DNA of 9,592 bases from assembly GCA_937892315.1 (NCBI GenBank), contig CALAVF010000249.1, positions 1-9,592 on the forward strand, in the 5' to 3' direction. A model generated the notes under the pieces. The model was not told where the DNA came from. It saw only the letters and a list, made by a program, of their open reading frames with translations, and searched no databases. This stretch comes from an uncultured Prevotellaceae bacterium. Lineage in GTDB: Bacteria; Bacteroidota; Bacteroidia; Bacteroidales; Bacteroidaceae. A program made the translations under genes and the position numbers. Positions 1 to 7,212 of the stretch are shown piece by piece; positions within the stretch are counted from its first letter, which is position 1, and each line of letters opens with the position of its first letter.

Positions 1-4
1 CTTG

Positions 5-1546
5 CTACAGTTCTGTTTGTTCTTCTTTCCAGTTGACGAAGAAGACGCGGCGGGTGGCTCGGGTGATGGCGGTGTAGAGCCAGCGGAAGTAGTCGGGGGT
101 GAGGAGGTCGTCGGTCATGTAGCCTTGGTCGATGAAGACGTTTGTCCACTGCCCGCCCTGGGCTTTGTGGCAGGTGACGGCGTAGGCGTACTTGACTTGC
201 AGGGCGTTGTAGTAGGGGTCTTGACGGAGGGCTTTGAGGCGGTCTTGCTTGGAGCGGAGGGTGGGGTCGCCAAGGTAGTCTTCCATTATATTATTAAATA
301 ATGTGTCCTGCTGCTCGCGTGTGAGGGCGGGGGCTTCGGCTTGGAGGGTGTCGGTGAGGAGGGTGAGTTCCATCTGGAAGCCGTCGTAGTCGGGAAACTC
401 CAGGGTGGCATCGGCGAAGGTGAAGCCGTAGAACTGGCGTTCGTTGCGGATGCGGCGGACGATGGCGGTGTCACCGTTGGCGATGAAGGAAAAGACCCTC
501 TCCTCCGTCCCCTCCCCCGTAATGGGGAGGGAGGAGCCATTCGGCTTGTTTTCTGACGACAAAGACCCCGCATGGTCTCCCTCCCCATTATGGGGGAGGG
601 TCGGGGAGAGGGTCTTCTCTGTCCAGAAGTAGTTGTTCTTCGCCACCATCAGCATGTCGCCGCCTTCGAGGGGCTCTTCTCGCCAGAGGATTTGGGCGCG
701 GATGCCGTTGTTGTAGATGTTGGCTCGCTTGTTGCTGCGGGTGACGACGATGGTTTCGTCCTCGCCGTCGCGATGGTAGCACTCTTCGAGGGCTTCGATG
801 AGTTCGTTTCCGGGGATGTTACGCACGTCGGGGAAGCCGTGGAAGCGGATTTTGGGGAACACAAAGATGTCCTCATTTTCGAGCAGGGTGCGCAGGTGGG
901 TGGCGTTCCAGAGGATGCCTGACGACTCGGCTTGCCTGACCACCTCGGTGAGGGTGTGGCTGACGACACGGAGCCCGTAGCCAGCCATGTAGTCATCGCT
1001 GAGGGCAGGGCTTTCGTCGTCGCCTACGGGAGGAAGTTGGGCGGTGTCGCCGAGGATGATGAGTCGGCACCCTCTGCCTCCATAGACGAAGTGTACCATG
1101 TCATCGAGCAGGCGTCCCGTGCCGTAGAGGCTGCCCGACAGGTACTCGTCGTTGGCTATCATCGATGCCTCGTCGCAGATGAAGAGGAGGTCGGTACGCA
1201 TGTTGTAGTTGAGCGTGAAGATACTGTCCTTGTCGATGGACTTCTGGCGGTAGATGCGTTTGTGGATGGTGAAGGCAGGGTGGTCGGCATAGAGGGAGAG
1301 CACCTTGGCGGCTCGTCCCGTGGGTGCCATGAGCACACACTCGCGCTCCAGTTGCTCCATCGTCTTGACAAGGGCGCTGACGAGGGATGTTTTTCCTGTT
1401 CCGGCAAAGCCTCGGAGGATGAAAATCTCATCGGCGTCGGGCGAGAGGATGAAATCGCACAACGAGTCGATGGCTTTTGCTTGTTGAGTGGTCGGTTTTA
1501 GACCGAAATGATGCAAAATCTGCTCTTTTAAGTAGTCTTTTATCAT
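5..1546 (-). CDS. RecD/Dda-like ATP-dependent SF1 DNA helicase carrying an in-frame repeat insertion
   Basis: Predicted 513-residue cytoplasmic DNA helicase of superfamily 1B (RecD2/Dda/Pif1 group), often annotated as exodeoxyribonuclease V subunit alpha although no recB or recC is seen nearby. Visible motifs in order: TTQQAKAID (19-27, Q-like motif), Walker A GFAGTGKTS (46-54), motif Ia APTGRAAK (74-81), TIHKRIY (93-99), Walker B DEAS (125-128), motif III GDTAQLPPVG (166-175), and the UvrD_C_2-type C-terminus with VTCHKAQGGQW (457-467) and YTAITRATRRV (491-501, arginine finger region). The start is the ATG at 1546 and the stop is TAG at 5-7, so the gene is complete. Residues about 311-352 come from a palindromic repeat (491-616) inserted between NNYFW and IANGD, a stretch that joins directly or by a short linker in the homologues I remember. 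This makes the protein longer than the roughly 460-475 residues I expect. All helicase motifs flank the insert intact, so the protein is probably functional. The family assignment is firm; the exact role in repair or recombination is not shown. Confidence 0.92.
   Translation of the reverse strand: MIKDYLKEQILHHFGLKPTTQQAKAIDSLCDFILSPDADEIFILRGFAGTGKTSLVSALVKTMEQLERECVLMAPTGRAAKVLSLYADHPAFTIHKRIYRQKSIDKDSIFTLNYNMRTDLLFICDEASMIANDEYLSGSLYGTGRLLDDMVHFVYGGRGCRLIILGDTAQLPPVGDDESPALSDDYMAGYGLRVVSHTLTEVVRQAESSGILWNATHLRTLLENEDIFVFPKIRFHGFPDVRNIPGNELIEALEECYHRDGEDETIVVTRSNKRANIYNNGIRAQILWREEPLEGGDMLMVAKNNYFWTEKTLSPTLPHNGEGDHAGSLSSENKPNGSSLPITGEGTEERVFSFIANGDTAIVRRIRNERQFYGFTFADATLEFPDYDGFQMELTLLTDTLQAEAPALTREQQDTLFNNIMEDYLGDPTLRSKQDRLKALRQDPYYNALQVKYAYAVTCHKAQGGQWTNVFIDQGYMTDDLLTPDYFRWLYTAITRATRRVFFVNWKEEQTEL
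491..616 (+). repeat. Palindromic G/C-rich repeat, copy A, inside the helicase gene
   Basis: Element of about 126 bp with terminal inverted repeats: AAGACCCTCTCC (492-503) is the exact reverse complement of 605-616. Inside these, 511-533 pairs with 577-599 at 22 of 23 positions, leaving a 43-bp centre (534-576). Each arm also holds its own small hairpin, for example CCCTCCCC (579-586) against GGGGAGGG (593-600) around ATTAT. It shares with copy B at 7844-7970: the first 12 bases, the block CTCCCCCGTAATGGGGAG (512-529), GAGCCATTCGG (534-544), and 38 of 39 bases of the right arm (576-614). It lies wholly inside the helicase frame on the minus strand and has no stop in that frame. No clear target-site duplication is visible. 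It has no transposase and no room for one, so it would be a non-autonomous or otherwise mobilised element. Confidence 0.85.
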
Positions 1547-1597
1547 CTTTTTTCAAAAAAAAACCTCAAGTAGTAGGCTCAATTCAAAATTTATCCT

Positions 1598-1605
1598 TAT
1601 TTTTG
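1598..1605 (+). promoter_or_regulatory. Possible -7 box (TAnnTTTG type) for the 1714 gene cluster
   Basis: TATTTTTG matches the Bacteroidetes primary sigma-factor -7 consensus TAnnTTTG. It lies in the 167-bp gap between the divergent helicase and the 1714 gene, and it would start a transcript near 1612 with a leader of about 100 nt. No TTTG -33 element is evident about 20 bp upstream, so the call rests on one box in an A/T-rich gap. A match on the other strand (CAAACATA at 1704-1711, reading TATGTTTG on minus) could serve the helicase but may be chance. The rest of the gap is A/T-rich with no other structure I can support. Confidence 0.4.
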
Positions 1606-1713
1606 CGACACGAATATAGTAAATATTCATGAACTGGACGAAAGAAAGTGCAAAAACTCGCGTTTCGGACGGTCATTTAATGTGAAAAAGATAAAAAATT
1701 AAACAAACATATC

Positions 1714-2463
1714 ATGAAAAAAAGTATTGTAAACGGCCTTTTGGTTTTGTGTACACTGGGCCTCCTCGTAGCATGCTTCTACAGCATCTACAATGACATT
1801 GCCTTCGACGAAGAGAAGGCAGCACGTGAACAACAGGTTATTGCTCGTCTCATGCAGATTCGCGATGCAGAGGAGCAGTATAAGATGACTTTCGGTGAGT
1901 ACTGCGGTACCATCGACTCCATCATCGATTTCGTGAAGAACGGAAAAACTGTTGACAAGATTATCAAGGAAGGCGAATTGACTGATGACCAGTTGGAAGC
2001 CGGCATGACAGAGCGTGAGGCTGTGGCAAAGGGCATCATCAAGCGTGACACCGTGTGGATTACGGCTGCCGAGAAACTGGGCATCAAGAACCCCGACTCG
2101 CTGAAGTATGTGCCTGTAGGACGACCAGCCAATGGCGAGTTCAAGGTGGTGCAATCCACTTTCGACCCTTCTGTGTATGACACGATTTATCAGGGCATCA
2201 TCGAACTGCGTAAGAAGGCTACCTTCAACATGAAGAGCAACGAGTTCGACATGCTCGTCGAGTTCCGTGCTCGTCTGGAAGACTACATGGACGGCATGAG
2301 CGAGAAGAAAATCAAGAACCTCAAGGCTGACCTGAGGAAGCGTAACCGCAACCGCGCTGAGTTGATGCTCGACAACGAGGACCAGACGGAAGGTGGATGG
2401 TACGGTCTCCGCATCGGCGACCTCGAGGATGCCAACAACAAGATGGCAGGTAACTGGGAATAA
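1714..2463 (+). CDS. Membrane-anchored protein of unknown function, conserved beside DUF3822
   Basis: 249 residues. I cannot name a family. Residues about 5-25 form one hydrophobic segment after MKKS, followed by an acidic and basic helical stretch (26-50). LVAC at 18-21 resembles a lipobox, but the hydrophobic run continues past the cysteine and the distal part is soluble, so a single N-terminal membrane anchor seems at least as likely as lipidation. After the anchor, IRDAEEQYKMTFGEYCGTID (residues about 49-68) resembles the part of type IV pilins and pseudopilins where the long helix ends in an A..Y...G.Y pattern. No prepilin peptidase site is present. The C-terminal part is rich in charged residues (KKIKNLKADLRKRNRNRAEL). 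It is followed after 24 bp by the DUF3822 gene and then rsmD on the same strand, so it probably heads an operon. From memory, similar proteins occupy this position in other Bacteroidales. The reading frame is secure; any function is inference. Confidence 0.8.
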   Translation: MKKSIVNGLLVLCTLGLLVACFYSIYNDIAFDEEKAAREQQVIARLMQIRDAEEQYKMTFGEYCGTIDSIIDFVKNGKTVDKIIKEGELTDDQLEAGMTEREAVAKGIIKRDTVWITAAEKLGIKNPDSLKYVPVGRPANGEFKVVQSTFDPSVYDTIYQGIIELRKKATFNMKSNEFDMLVEFRARLEDYMDGMSEKKIKNLKADLRKRNRNRAELMLDNEDQTEGGWYGLRIGDLEDANNKMAGNWE

Positions 2464-2487
2464 ATGGGTTAATGCATTGAAAAATTA

Positions 2488-3300
2488 GTGGCAGACAATC
2501 AGATTAACAATAAAAGTTTGTCCATTCGGGTCTGCTCGAATGGACTTTCTTTTTGTACGTATGCTCCGGGGCAGGAGGTGCCATTCGAGTATAAGGCGTG
2601 GGATGTGAACCACACCATCTCGCTGGCAGCCAACCTGAAGGACGCCCTGATGAACGAGCCGATGCTGACGCAGGTGTATCAGCGAGTGAACGTGCTCATC
2701 ACCACGCCCCACTTCACGACCGTGCCCGTGGCGGCATTCCAGAAGGAGGACATCGGGGCGGTGTATCAGTTCGTGTTCCCCAAAGACAAGGCGCAGCACA
2801 TCAGTTATAATGTCTTGCGGCGTTCGGGCATCGCCATCGTCTTCGGGCTTGACCGCAACATCCATCAGTTGCTGCTGGATGATTTTCCCCGTGCCCGTTT
2901 CTACGCGTCGGCAAGCACGCTGATAGAGTTCTTTGGCGAGAACAGCCTCTTTGGCAAGGGCAGGAAGATGTATGTCTATCTGCACGAGAAGGAGATGACC
3001 GTCTATGCCTTCGAGCAGGGGCGGATGCTCTTCGTCAACACCTTCCCCGTGATGAGCGTCGCCGATATGCAGTATTATGTGCTGAACGTGTGGAAAGAGC
3101 AGGCGTTCGACCAGGTGGACGATTCTCTCCTCATCGTGGGCGACAAGGAGTCGCTGTGTGTGGAATTGTCGGAGAAAATCAAGTATTTCTTGCAGCAGGT
3201 GTCTGTCTTCGACCGCAGCGAGGACTTCAAGGACAAACTGACGCAGGGCAACACCTTGATTCCATACGATTTACAAACCCTGCTCATTTGCGGATTCTGA
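2488..3300 (+). CDS. DUF3822 family protein, predicted actin-like fold
   Basis: 270 residues with a GTG start at 2488. The frame is closed by TAA at 2470-2472 and no ATG lies before the conserved N-terminal segment (SLSIRVCSNGLSFCTY, residues about 9-24), so GTG is the only start that keeps it. Recognisable family features are the central KMYVYLHEKEMTVYAFEQGR stretch near residues 162-181, the preceding ARFYASASTLIEFFG, and the length, which fits DUF3822 (PF12864). From memory, a Bacteroides member of this family has a solved structure with an actin-like ATPase fold and no assigned function; I have not checked this. It has no signal peptide or membrane helix, so it is probably cytoplasmic. 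It sits 24 bp after a single-pass membrane protein and 48 bp before rsmD, suggesting co-transcription. A pairing of actin-like protein and membrane protein would recall PilM or GspL with their partners, but that is inference. Confidence 0.8.
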   Translation: MADNQINNKSLSIRVCSNGLSFCTYAPGQEVPFEYKAWDVNHTISLAANLKDALMNEPMLTQVYQRVNVLITTPHFTTVPVAAFQKEDIGAVYQFVFPKDKAQHISYNVLRRSGIAIVFGLDRNIHQLLLDDFPRARFYASASTLIEFFGENSLFGKGRKMYVYLHEKEMTVYAFEQGRMLFVNTFPVMSVADMQYYVLNVWKEQAFDQVDDSLLIVGDKESLCVELSEKIKYFLQQVSVFDRSEDFKDKLTQGNTLIPYDLQTLLICGF

Positions 3301-3348
3301 CCAGCCCATGCGGCTGGGCGATTCCCATTTCTCAACGGTGTAACCTTT

Positions 3349-3879
3349 ATGCGAATCATCCGAGGAAAATACAAGGGGCGTCACATCCCGACACCCACAG
3401 GCTTCAAGGCTCGTCCCACGACCGACTTCGCCAAGGAAGGGCTGTTCAACATCCTGGAGAATGTCTATGTTGATTTCGACGAGGCTCCTGCGGCGCTCGA
3501 CCTCTTTGCCGGCACCGGCTCCATTGGCTTGGAGTTGGCTTCGCGAGGATGCGGCAAGGTGGTGTCGGTGGAGAAAGATTTCAGGCATTGGCAGTACCTC
3601 TCGCGTGTGCAGAAGGAGTTGCAGGCGAAGGAGTGGCTGCCGCTGAAGGGGGATGTATTTAAATATGTACGTGCGTGCAAGGAGCGTTACGACATCATCT
3701 TTGCCGACCCTCCCTACGCCCTTGAAAACCTGAAGGAGATTCCCGACGCCGCTCTCCCCTTGCTTGCCGATGGCGGCATCTTCATTCTGGAGCATGGCGG
3801 CAACGATGACTTCTCGGCACACCCCCGTTTCATCGACCATCGCAACTATGGCAGCGTGAATTTCTCATTCTTCCAGTAA
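3349..3879 (+). CDS. rsmD: 16S rRNA (guanine(966)-N(2))-methyltransferase RsmD
   Basis: 176 residues, the usual length for RsmD. The enzyme transfers a methyl group from S-adenosylmethionine to N2 of G966 in 16S rRNA during 30S assembly. The N-terminus MRIIRGKYKGR, followed by RPTTDFAKEGLFNIL (22-36), is the family signature. The SAM-binding glycine loop is DLFAGTGSIG (51-60), the acidic residue after strand 2 lies in VEKD (74-77), and the catalytic DPPY motif is at 120-123 within IIFADPPYAL. The ATG at 3349 gives the standard family N-terminus, and no strong Shine-Dalgarno site precedes it. The 48-bp gap from the DUF3822 gene holds a small hairpin (CCAGCC 3301-3306 with GGCTGG 3312-3317) that lacks a T tract, so read-through is expected. 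The gene is complete and undamaged. Confidence 0.95.
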   Translation: MRIIRGKYKGRHIPTPTGFKARPTTDFAKEGLFNILENVYVDFDEAPAALDLFAGTGSIGLELASRGCGKVVSVEKDFRHWQYLSRVQKELQAKEWLPLKGDVFKYVRACKERYDIIFADPPYALENLKEIPDAALPLLADGGIFILEHGGNDDFSAHPRFIDHRNYGSVNFSFFQ

Positions 3880-3910
3880 CACATTACAACTTTCGCAAGT
3901 AAGATATAAA

Positions 3911-4070
3911 ACCACAGATTCCTCAGATTACACGGATTCTCTTGACAAATTAGAGGCTGAATTTCACAGATTTTTTGGAAGCCCCGCAGGGCTTTCATCT
4001 GTGTAATTTTTGATAAATCTGTGTAATAGCCCTAAGCAGCCGACAAAAAAAATCTGTGTAATCTGTGGTG
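3911..4070. repeat. Intergenic inverted-repeat element built on the word ATCTGTGTAAT
   Basis: This fills most of the 209-bp gap between the convergent rsmD and receptor genes. The left end reads ACCACAGATT (3911-3920), then CAGATTACACGGATT (3924-3938). The right end AATCTGTGTAATCTGTGGT (4051-4069) is nearly its reverse complement. ATCTGTGTAAT occurs three times in the same direction (3997-4007, 4017-4027, 4052-4062), and a related CACAGATT is at 3965-3972. In the centre, AAGCCC (3979-3984) pairs with GGGCTT (3989-3994) around a 4-base loop. From memory, the same word is a common intergenic repeat in Bacteroidetes and some other phyla. No coding sequence is seen. It may also end transcription for either convergent gene, helped by the central hairpin and, on the minus strand, an eight-T run (4044-4051), but that is inference. 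Confidence 0.7.
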
Positions 4071-4088
4071 AAAAAGAACTTGAGAGGT

Positions 4089-7031
4089 TTATCTTCTGCG
4101 ACCACCGCCGCCGCCAGGACCACCACGCCAGAAGTCGCTCATGCTGCGTGCATTCTCGGTGCCGTTGGAGTTTTTGCCGCCGAAGATGTTGAGTTTGTAG
4201 ATGACGTGCAACATGCCGTAGGAGTAGATGGCGTTGTAGCGAGAGTCGCTGCTGCGATAGGCATCGATGGTGCGGCTGATGTTGCTGCGGTTCTGCAGGA
4301 TGTCGTTCCACTGGAGGCTGACGGTCAGTGCGTTGCCCTTCAGGAAGGATTTGCTCACCTGTGCGTTCCACAAGAGTTCGTTGGTGTTCATGCTGGCAGA
4401 GGAGTAACCGCGGCGGCTGCTCTCGCTCAGGTCGGTAGAGAAGGAAATGCCGTTGTTGAAGTTGAAGTTGAACTCGGTGCCATAACTGAACGACCACGTG
4501 TCGAGGTTGCCTGTGGTGATGACGGAGTTGCGTGAACTGTTGTAATTCACGCTACCGTTGATGCTCACCTCAAACCAATCCTTGCGGAAACCGAAACCGA
4601 GGTTCTCGTTCACACCGATGGTGTTTGTGTTCGATTTGTCATCCTCATACTTGGTGGGGTCGAGGTAACTGACGGAATGGTTGTAGTTGAGCGAGGTGAA
4701 ACTTCTCACGGTGAAGTAGTTGTTCTTGTCGAGCGACATGTTGAAGCCTCCGCCGCCGTAGGCGTTCCAGTTGCCGTTGATGTTCTCAGGACGCGTGGTG
4801 CTCACACCCGTTGTCTCGTCGTAGTAGGTACGTTTGCTGATGCTGTTTTGTGTCAGGCTTGCACCTGCCCACGAGAAGATGCCACGCTGGTGCTCCATCT
4901 GGAAGGTGTTGAAGTTGAATCGCAGGTTGTGGCTGAACGATGGCTTCAACCCGGGGTTGCCCTTCGTGATGTAGAGCGGGTTGGAGTCGTCCGTGATGTC
5001 GAGCAGGTTGGTCATGCTGGGTTGCGAAGTACGTCCGCGATAGAACATACGCAGGTTCGTCTGCTTGTCGAAGTTGTAGCGGAAGTCGAGATTCGGAGCG
5101 AAGTTGAACACGTTGCGTGTGATGGTCGGATATTCCGTGCCCATGTACTTGTAGTCGAGCACACTATGCTGTGGCAGCAGGTCAACGCCGGCGCTGAAGT
5201 TGTAGGCGTCGGTCACCTTGCGGAAACTCACGCTGATGGTGTGGTCGTAGTTCTTATAGACGGAATACTGGCTCAGTTTGTTGGCTGCAGAATCCACGTC
5301 TGCCCCCAGCAGGTCGTGCCCGTGAGAGAGCATGTAATCGATGGCACCGTCGATGTTGTATCTGTAGGTGTTCAGGGCATTCGCCAAGTCGGTGTAAGAT
5401 GCCGCATCCATCGTGAAGGCTTGGCGGTCAGACTTGTTGTAACTGTAGTTGAATCGGTAGGAGAACTGCAAGTAAGTCTTCTTGGCAATCGGCTCAGAAT
5501 AGGTCAGTTGCACGCTGTAGGCGCTGCTGCGGCCAGGAGTGGTGTAGTAGCGGTTGTTGATGGTTTCCGTGCCCATGTTGCGGTAGCGGATTTGAGCCGC
5601 CGAGAGTTGCTTGCTGTCTGAGCCTGATGCGTTGCCCGTGGCACGAAGGGTGATGTTGCGACCCTCGTTGTTCAGGCGGCGGTTGGCTTGCAGTTCGCCT
5701 GCGATGCGTCGGCTGTCGCTGTAGGTCTGCTGACGGTTCACGTTGGTGTTGACGATGATGTTGAGGATGGAGTCGGCATCATACTGCTCGATGCCATACG
5801 CCAGCGGGTCGTCGCTGTAGTCGTTGGGGTCTTGATTGAAACTTGCCGATTGGCTGTTGCTGTAGCCCTTGCTGCGAGAGAGGCTTCCCGACGGACGGAA
5901 GATGATGTTTGTCATGGAGTCAGGCTTCCATTCCATGCGGAAGTCGGCATTCCAGTTGTGTTGGCTGGAGCGACTCAGGCTTTCGCTGTTGTTGAAGGCA
6001 CCCGTCGAGGTGACGAAGTTCTGGGTGGATGACTCATTTCGCACATCGCTGCCGTCGTAACGATAACGCACGTTACCGCCCAGTTCCAGTTTCGTTGTTT
6101 CTGTGGCAAAGTTGAAGCCGAGGTTCTTCGTGTTTCTCAATCCTTGATCGCCCCAACCCCAGCCACGGCCGCCGCCACCACCGAAACCACGGTCGCCCGT
6201 GTTGTTGGCACCGCCGATGAGGGTGAACTGGTTGCTGTCGATGAAGCGGTTCAGCATCAGGCTCTCAGCATATCTTTCCTTCGTGCCGATACCTGCGTCG
6301 ATGTTTCCAAACCATCCGTTGTTCATGCCCTTCTTCACCGTCAGGTCGAGCACGGTTTCTTCCTCGCCGTCATCAATACCTGTCACACGGCTGAAATCGC
6401 TCTTGCGGTCGTAAGTCTTCAGCGTCTCAATCATGTTGGTAGGAATGTTCTTCATAGCCACTTTCGTGTCGCTGAGGAAGAACTCCTTGCCGTTGAGCAT
6501 GATTTTGCTCACGGTCTTTCCGTTGATGGTGATGGTGCCATCTTCGTCCACTTTCGCACCAGGCAGTTTCTTCACCAGTTCTTCCAGCGCCGAGCCTTCT
6601 GCCACGCGGAATGCCGAGGCGTTGTAAACAAGGGAGTCGCCGCTCACCTGCACCTGTGCGGCATTGGCGGTCACTTCTGCCTCTTTCAGCAACTTGGAGT
6701 CGGGGGTGATGGTGAGATAGCCAATGTTCACGTTCTTCTCCTTCTTGTTGGTCAGGTCGAGCGGCATCACACGATCCTTGTAGCCGATGTAGGTGATTTT
6801 CACTGCGTACTTACCCTTCTTCACGTCTTTAATGGTGAAGGAGCCGTCTAATCCTGTGGCTGCTCCGCCCACCATGCTGCTGTCAGGCAAAGAAAGTACA
6901 CGTACTGTTGCCGAGACGATGGCTTCACTGGTCTCCTCTTCGAGGATTGTTCCCGACACGTTGAATTTTGACTGACCCATCATGTTCAACCCCACAAACG
7001 TGAGGAGCAATGTGAGGAAAGACTTTTTCAT
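4089..7031 (-). CDS. Outer-membrane beta-barrel receptor of the TonB-dependent type with carboxypeptidase-regulatory-like N-terminal domain
   Basis: 980 residues from the ATG at 7031. An upstream TTG at 7037 would add only two residues and is less likely. Residues 1-19 are a signal peptide (KK then a leucine-rich core, ending MMGQ). Residues about 22-105 form a carboxypeptidase-D-regulatory-like beta-sandwich (VSGTILEEE, then GLDGSFTIKDVKKGKYAVKI, then YIGYKDRV). Residues about 125-235 are plug-like (LEELVKKLPGAKVDEDGTI, then MLNGKEFFL, then IPTNMIETLKTYDRKSDF). The rest alternates in the manner of a large beta barrel, as in the outer-membrane beta-barrel family PF14905. It is not SusC: the SusC plug signature and a SusD neighbour are missing. 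Its substrate is unknown. Two glycine-rich segments stand out: GFGGGGGRGWGWG near residues 278-292, and the very C-terminus GGPGGGGGRRR, where many barrels end in an aromatic residue. It is transcribed alone, divergent from the MORN gene, with a candidate promoter box at 7101-7108. Confidence 0.9.
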   Translation of the reverse strand: MKKSFLTLLLTFVGLNMMGQSKFNVSGTILEEETSEAIVSATVRVLSLPDSSMVGGAATGLDGSFTIKDVKKGKYAVKITYIGYKDRVMPLDLTNKKEKNVNIGYLTITPDSKLLKEAEVTANAAQVQVSGDSLVYNASAFRVAEGSALEELVKKLPGAKVDEDGTITINGKTVSKIMLNGKEFFLSDTKVAMKNIPTNMIETLKTYDRKSDFSRVTGIDDGEEETVLDLTVKKGMNNGWFGNIDAGIGTKERYAESLMLNRFIDSNQFTLIGGANNTGDRGFGGGGGRGWGWGDQGLRNTKNLGFNFATETTKLELGGNVRYRYDGSDVRNESSTQNFVTSTGAFNNSESLSRSSQHNWNADFRMEWKPDSMTNIIFRPSGSLSRSKGYSNSQSASFNQDPNDYSDDPLAYGIEQYDADSILNIIVNTNVNRQQTYSDSRRIAGELQANRRLNNEGRNITLRATGNASGSDSKQLSAAQIRYRNMGTETINNRYYTTPGRSSAYSVQLTYSEPIAKKTYLQFSYRFNYSYNKSDRQAFTMDAASYTDLANALNTYRYNIDGAIDYMLSHGHDLLGADVDSAANKLSQYSVYKNYDHTISVSFRKVTDAYNFSAGVDLLPQHSVLDYKYMGTEYPTITRNVFNFAPNLDFRYNFDKQTNLRMFYRGRTSQPSMTNLLDITDDSNPLYITKGNPGLKPSFSHNLRFNFNTFQMEHQRGIFSWAGASLTQNSISKRTYYDETTGVSTTRPENINGNWNAYGGGGFNMSLDKNNYFTVRSFTSLNYNHSVSYLDPTKYEDDKSNTNTIGVNENLGFGFRKDWFEVSINGSVNYNSSRNSVITTGNLDTWSFSYGTEFNFNFNNGISFSTDLSESSRRGYSSASMNTNELLWNAQVSKSFLKGNALTVSLQWNDILQNRSNISRTIDAYRSSDSRYNAIYSYGMLHVIYKLNIFGGKNSNGTENARSMSDFWRGGPGGGGGRRR

Positions 7032-7100
7032 ACTCAAAAAAACTAAAAAACTTGTGAACTAAAAAATCAAAATGAATAACTAATATAGCCAAATTGACTG

Positions 7101-7108
7101 CAAAGTTA
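7101..7108 (-). promoter_or_regulatory. Probable -7 box for the outer-membrane receptor gene
   Basis: On the minus strand this reads TAACTTTG, a perfect match to the Bacteroidetes -7 consensus TAnnTTTG. A start a few bases downstream, near 7094, gives a leader of about 60 nt to the ATG at 7031. The plus-strand context TGCAAAGTTACGAAAA is typical of what I recall from Bacteroidales promoters. No clear -33 TTTG is seen about 20 bp upstream. Confidence 0.5.
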
Positions 7109-7150
7109 CGAAAAGGTTTAATTTTATGACGGAAATTTATTTATTATGTG

Positions 7151-7158
7151 TAATTTTG
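7151..7158 (+). promoter_or_regulatory. Possible -7 box for the MORN gene and menA
   Basis: TAATTTTG matches TAnnTTTG and lies about 55 bp before the MORN gene ATG at 7213, in the gap it shares with the divergent receptor gene. Since menA overlaps the MORN gene, this promoter would probably serve both. There is no convincing -33 element, and the gap is A/T-rich, so chance matches are possible. Confidence 0.4.
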
Positions 7159-7212
7159 CAACGTTTTTTAAGGTTTCATGCTGAAGTGCATCACATTTCG
7201 CTTTAACGATTT

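Noticed and set aside
932..1501. Long open frames on the strand opposite the helicase and opposite the receptor gene (for example 932-1501 and 4677-5621).
   Set aside because: They are antisense shadows of well-supported genes, with valine- and alanine-rich sequence of no recognisable family.
1629..1685. An 18-codon frame (MNWTKESAKTRVSDGHLM) just after the candidate promoter and upstream of the 1714 gene, as a possible leader peptide.
   Set aside because: No ribosome site, no amino-acid run or attenuator-like hairpins are evident, and a frame of this length is expected by chance.
1714..1780. Reading the 1714 product as a lipoprotein on the basis of LVAC at residues 18-21.
   Set aside because: The hydrophobic run extends past the cysteine, and the homologues I recall have a plain membrane anchor there. 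It remains possible but is not supported enough to call.
3301..3317. Hairpin CCAGCC/GGCTGG right after the DUF3822 stop as an intrinsic terminator.
   Set aside because: The stem is only 6 bp and no T tract follows. rsmD begins 32 bp later on the same strand, so termination is not supported.
3880..4088. CRISPR array suggested by three copies of ATCTGTGTAAT.
   Set aside because: The repeats are too short, spacing is irregular (20 and 35 bp), no cas genes are present, and the pattern is better explained by an inverted-repeat element.
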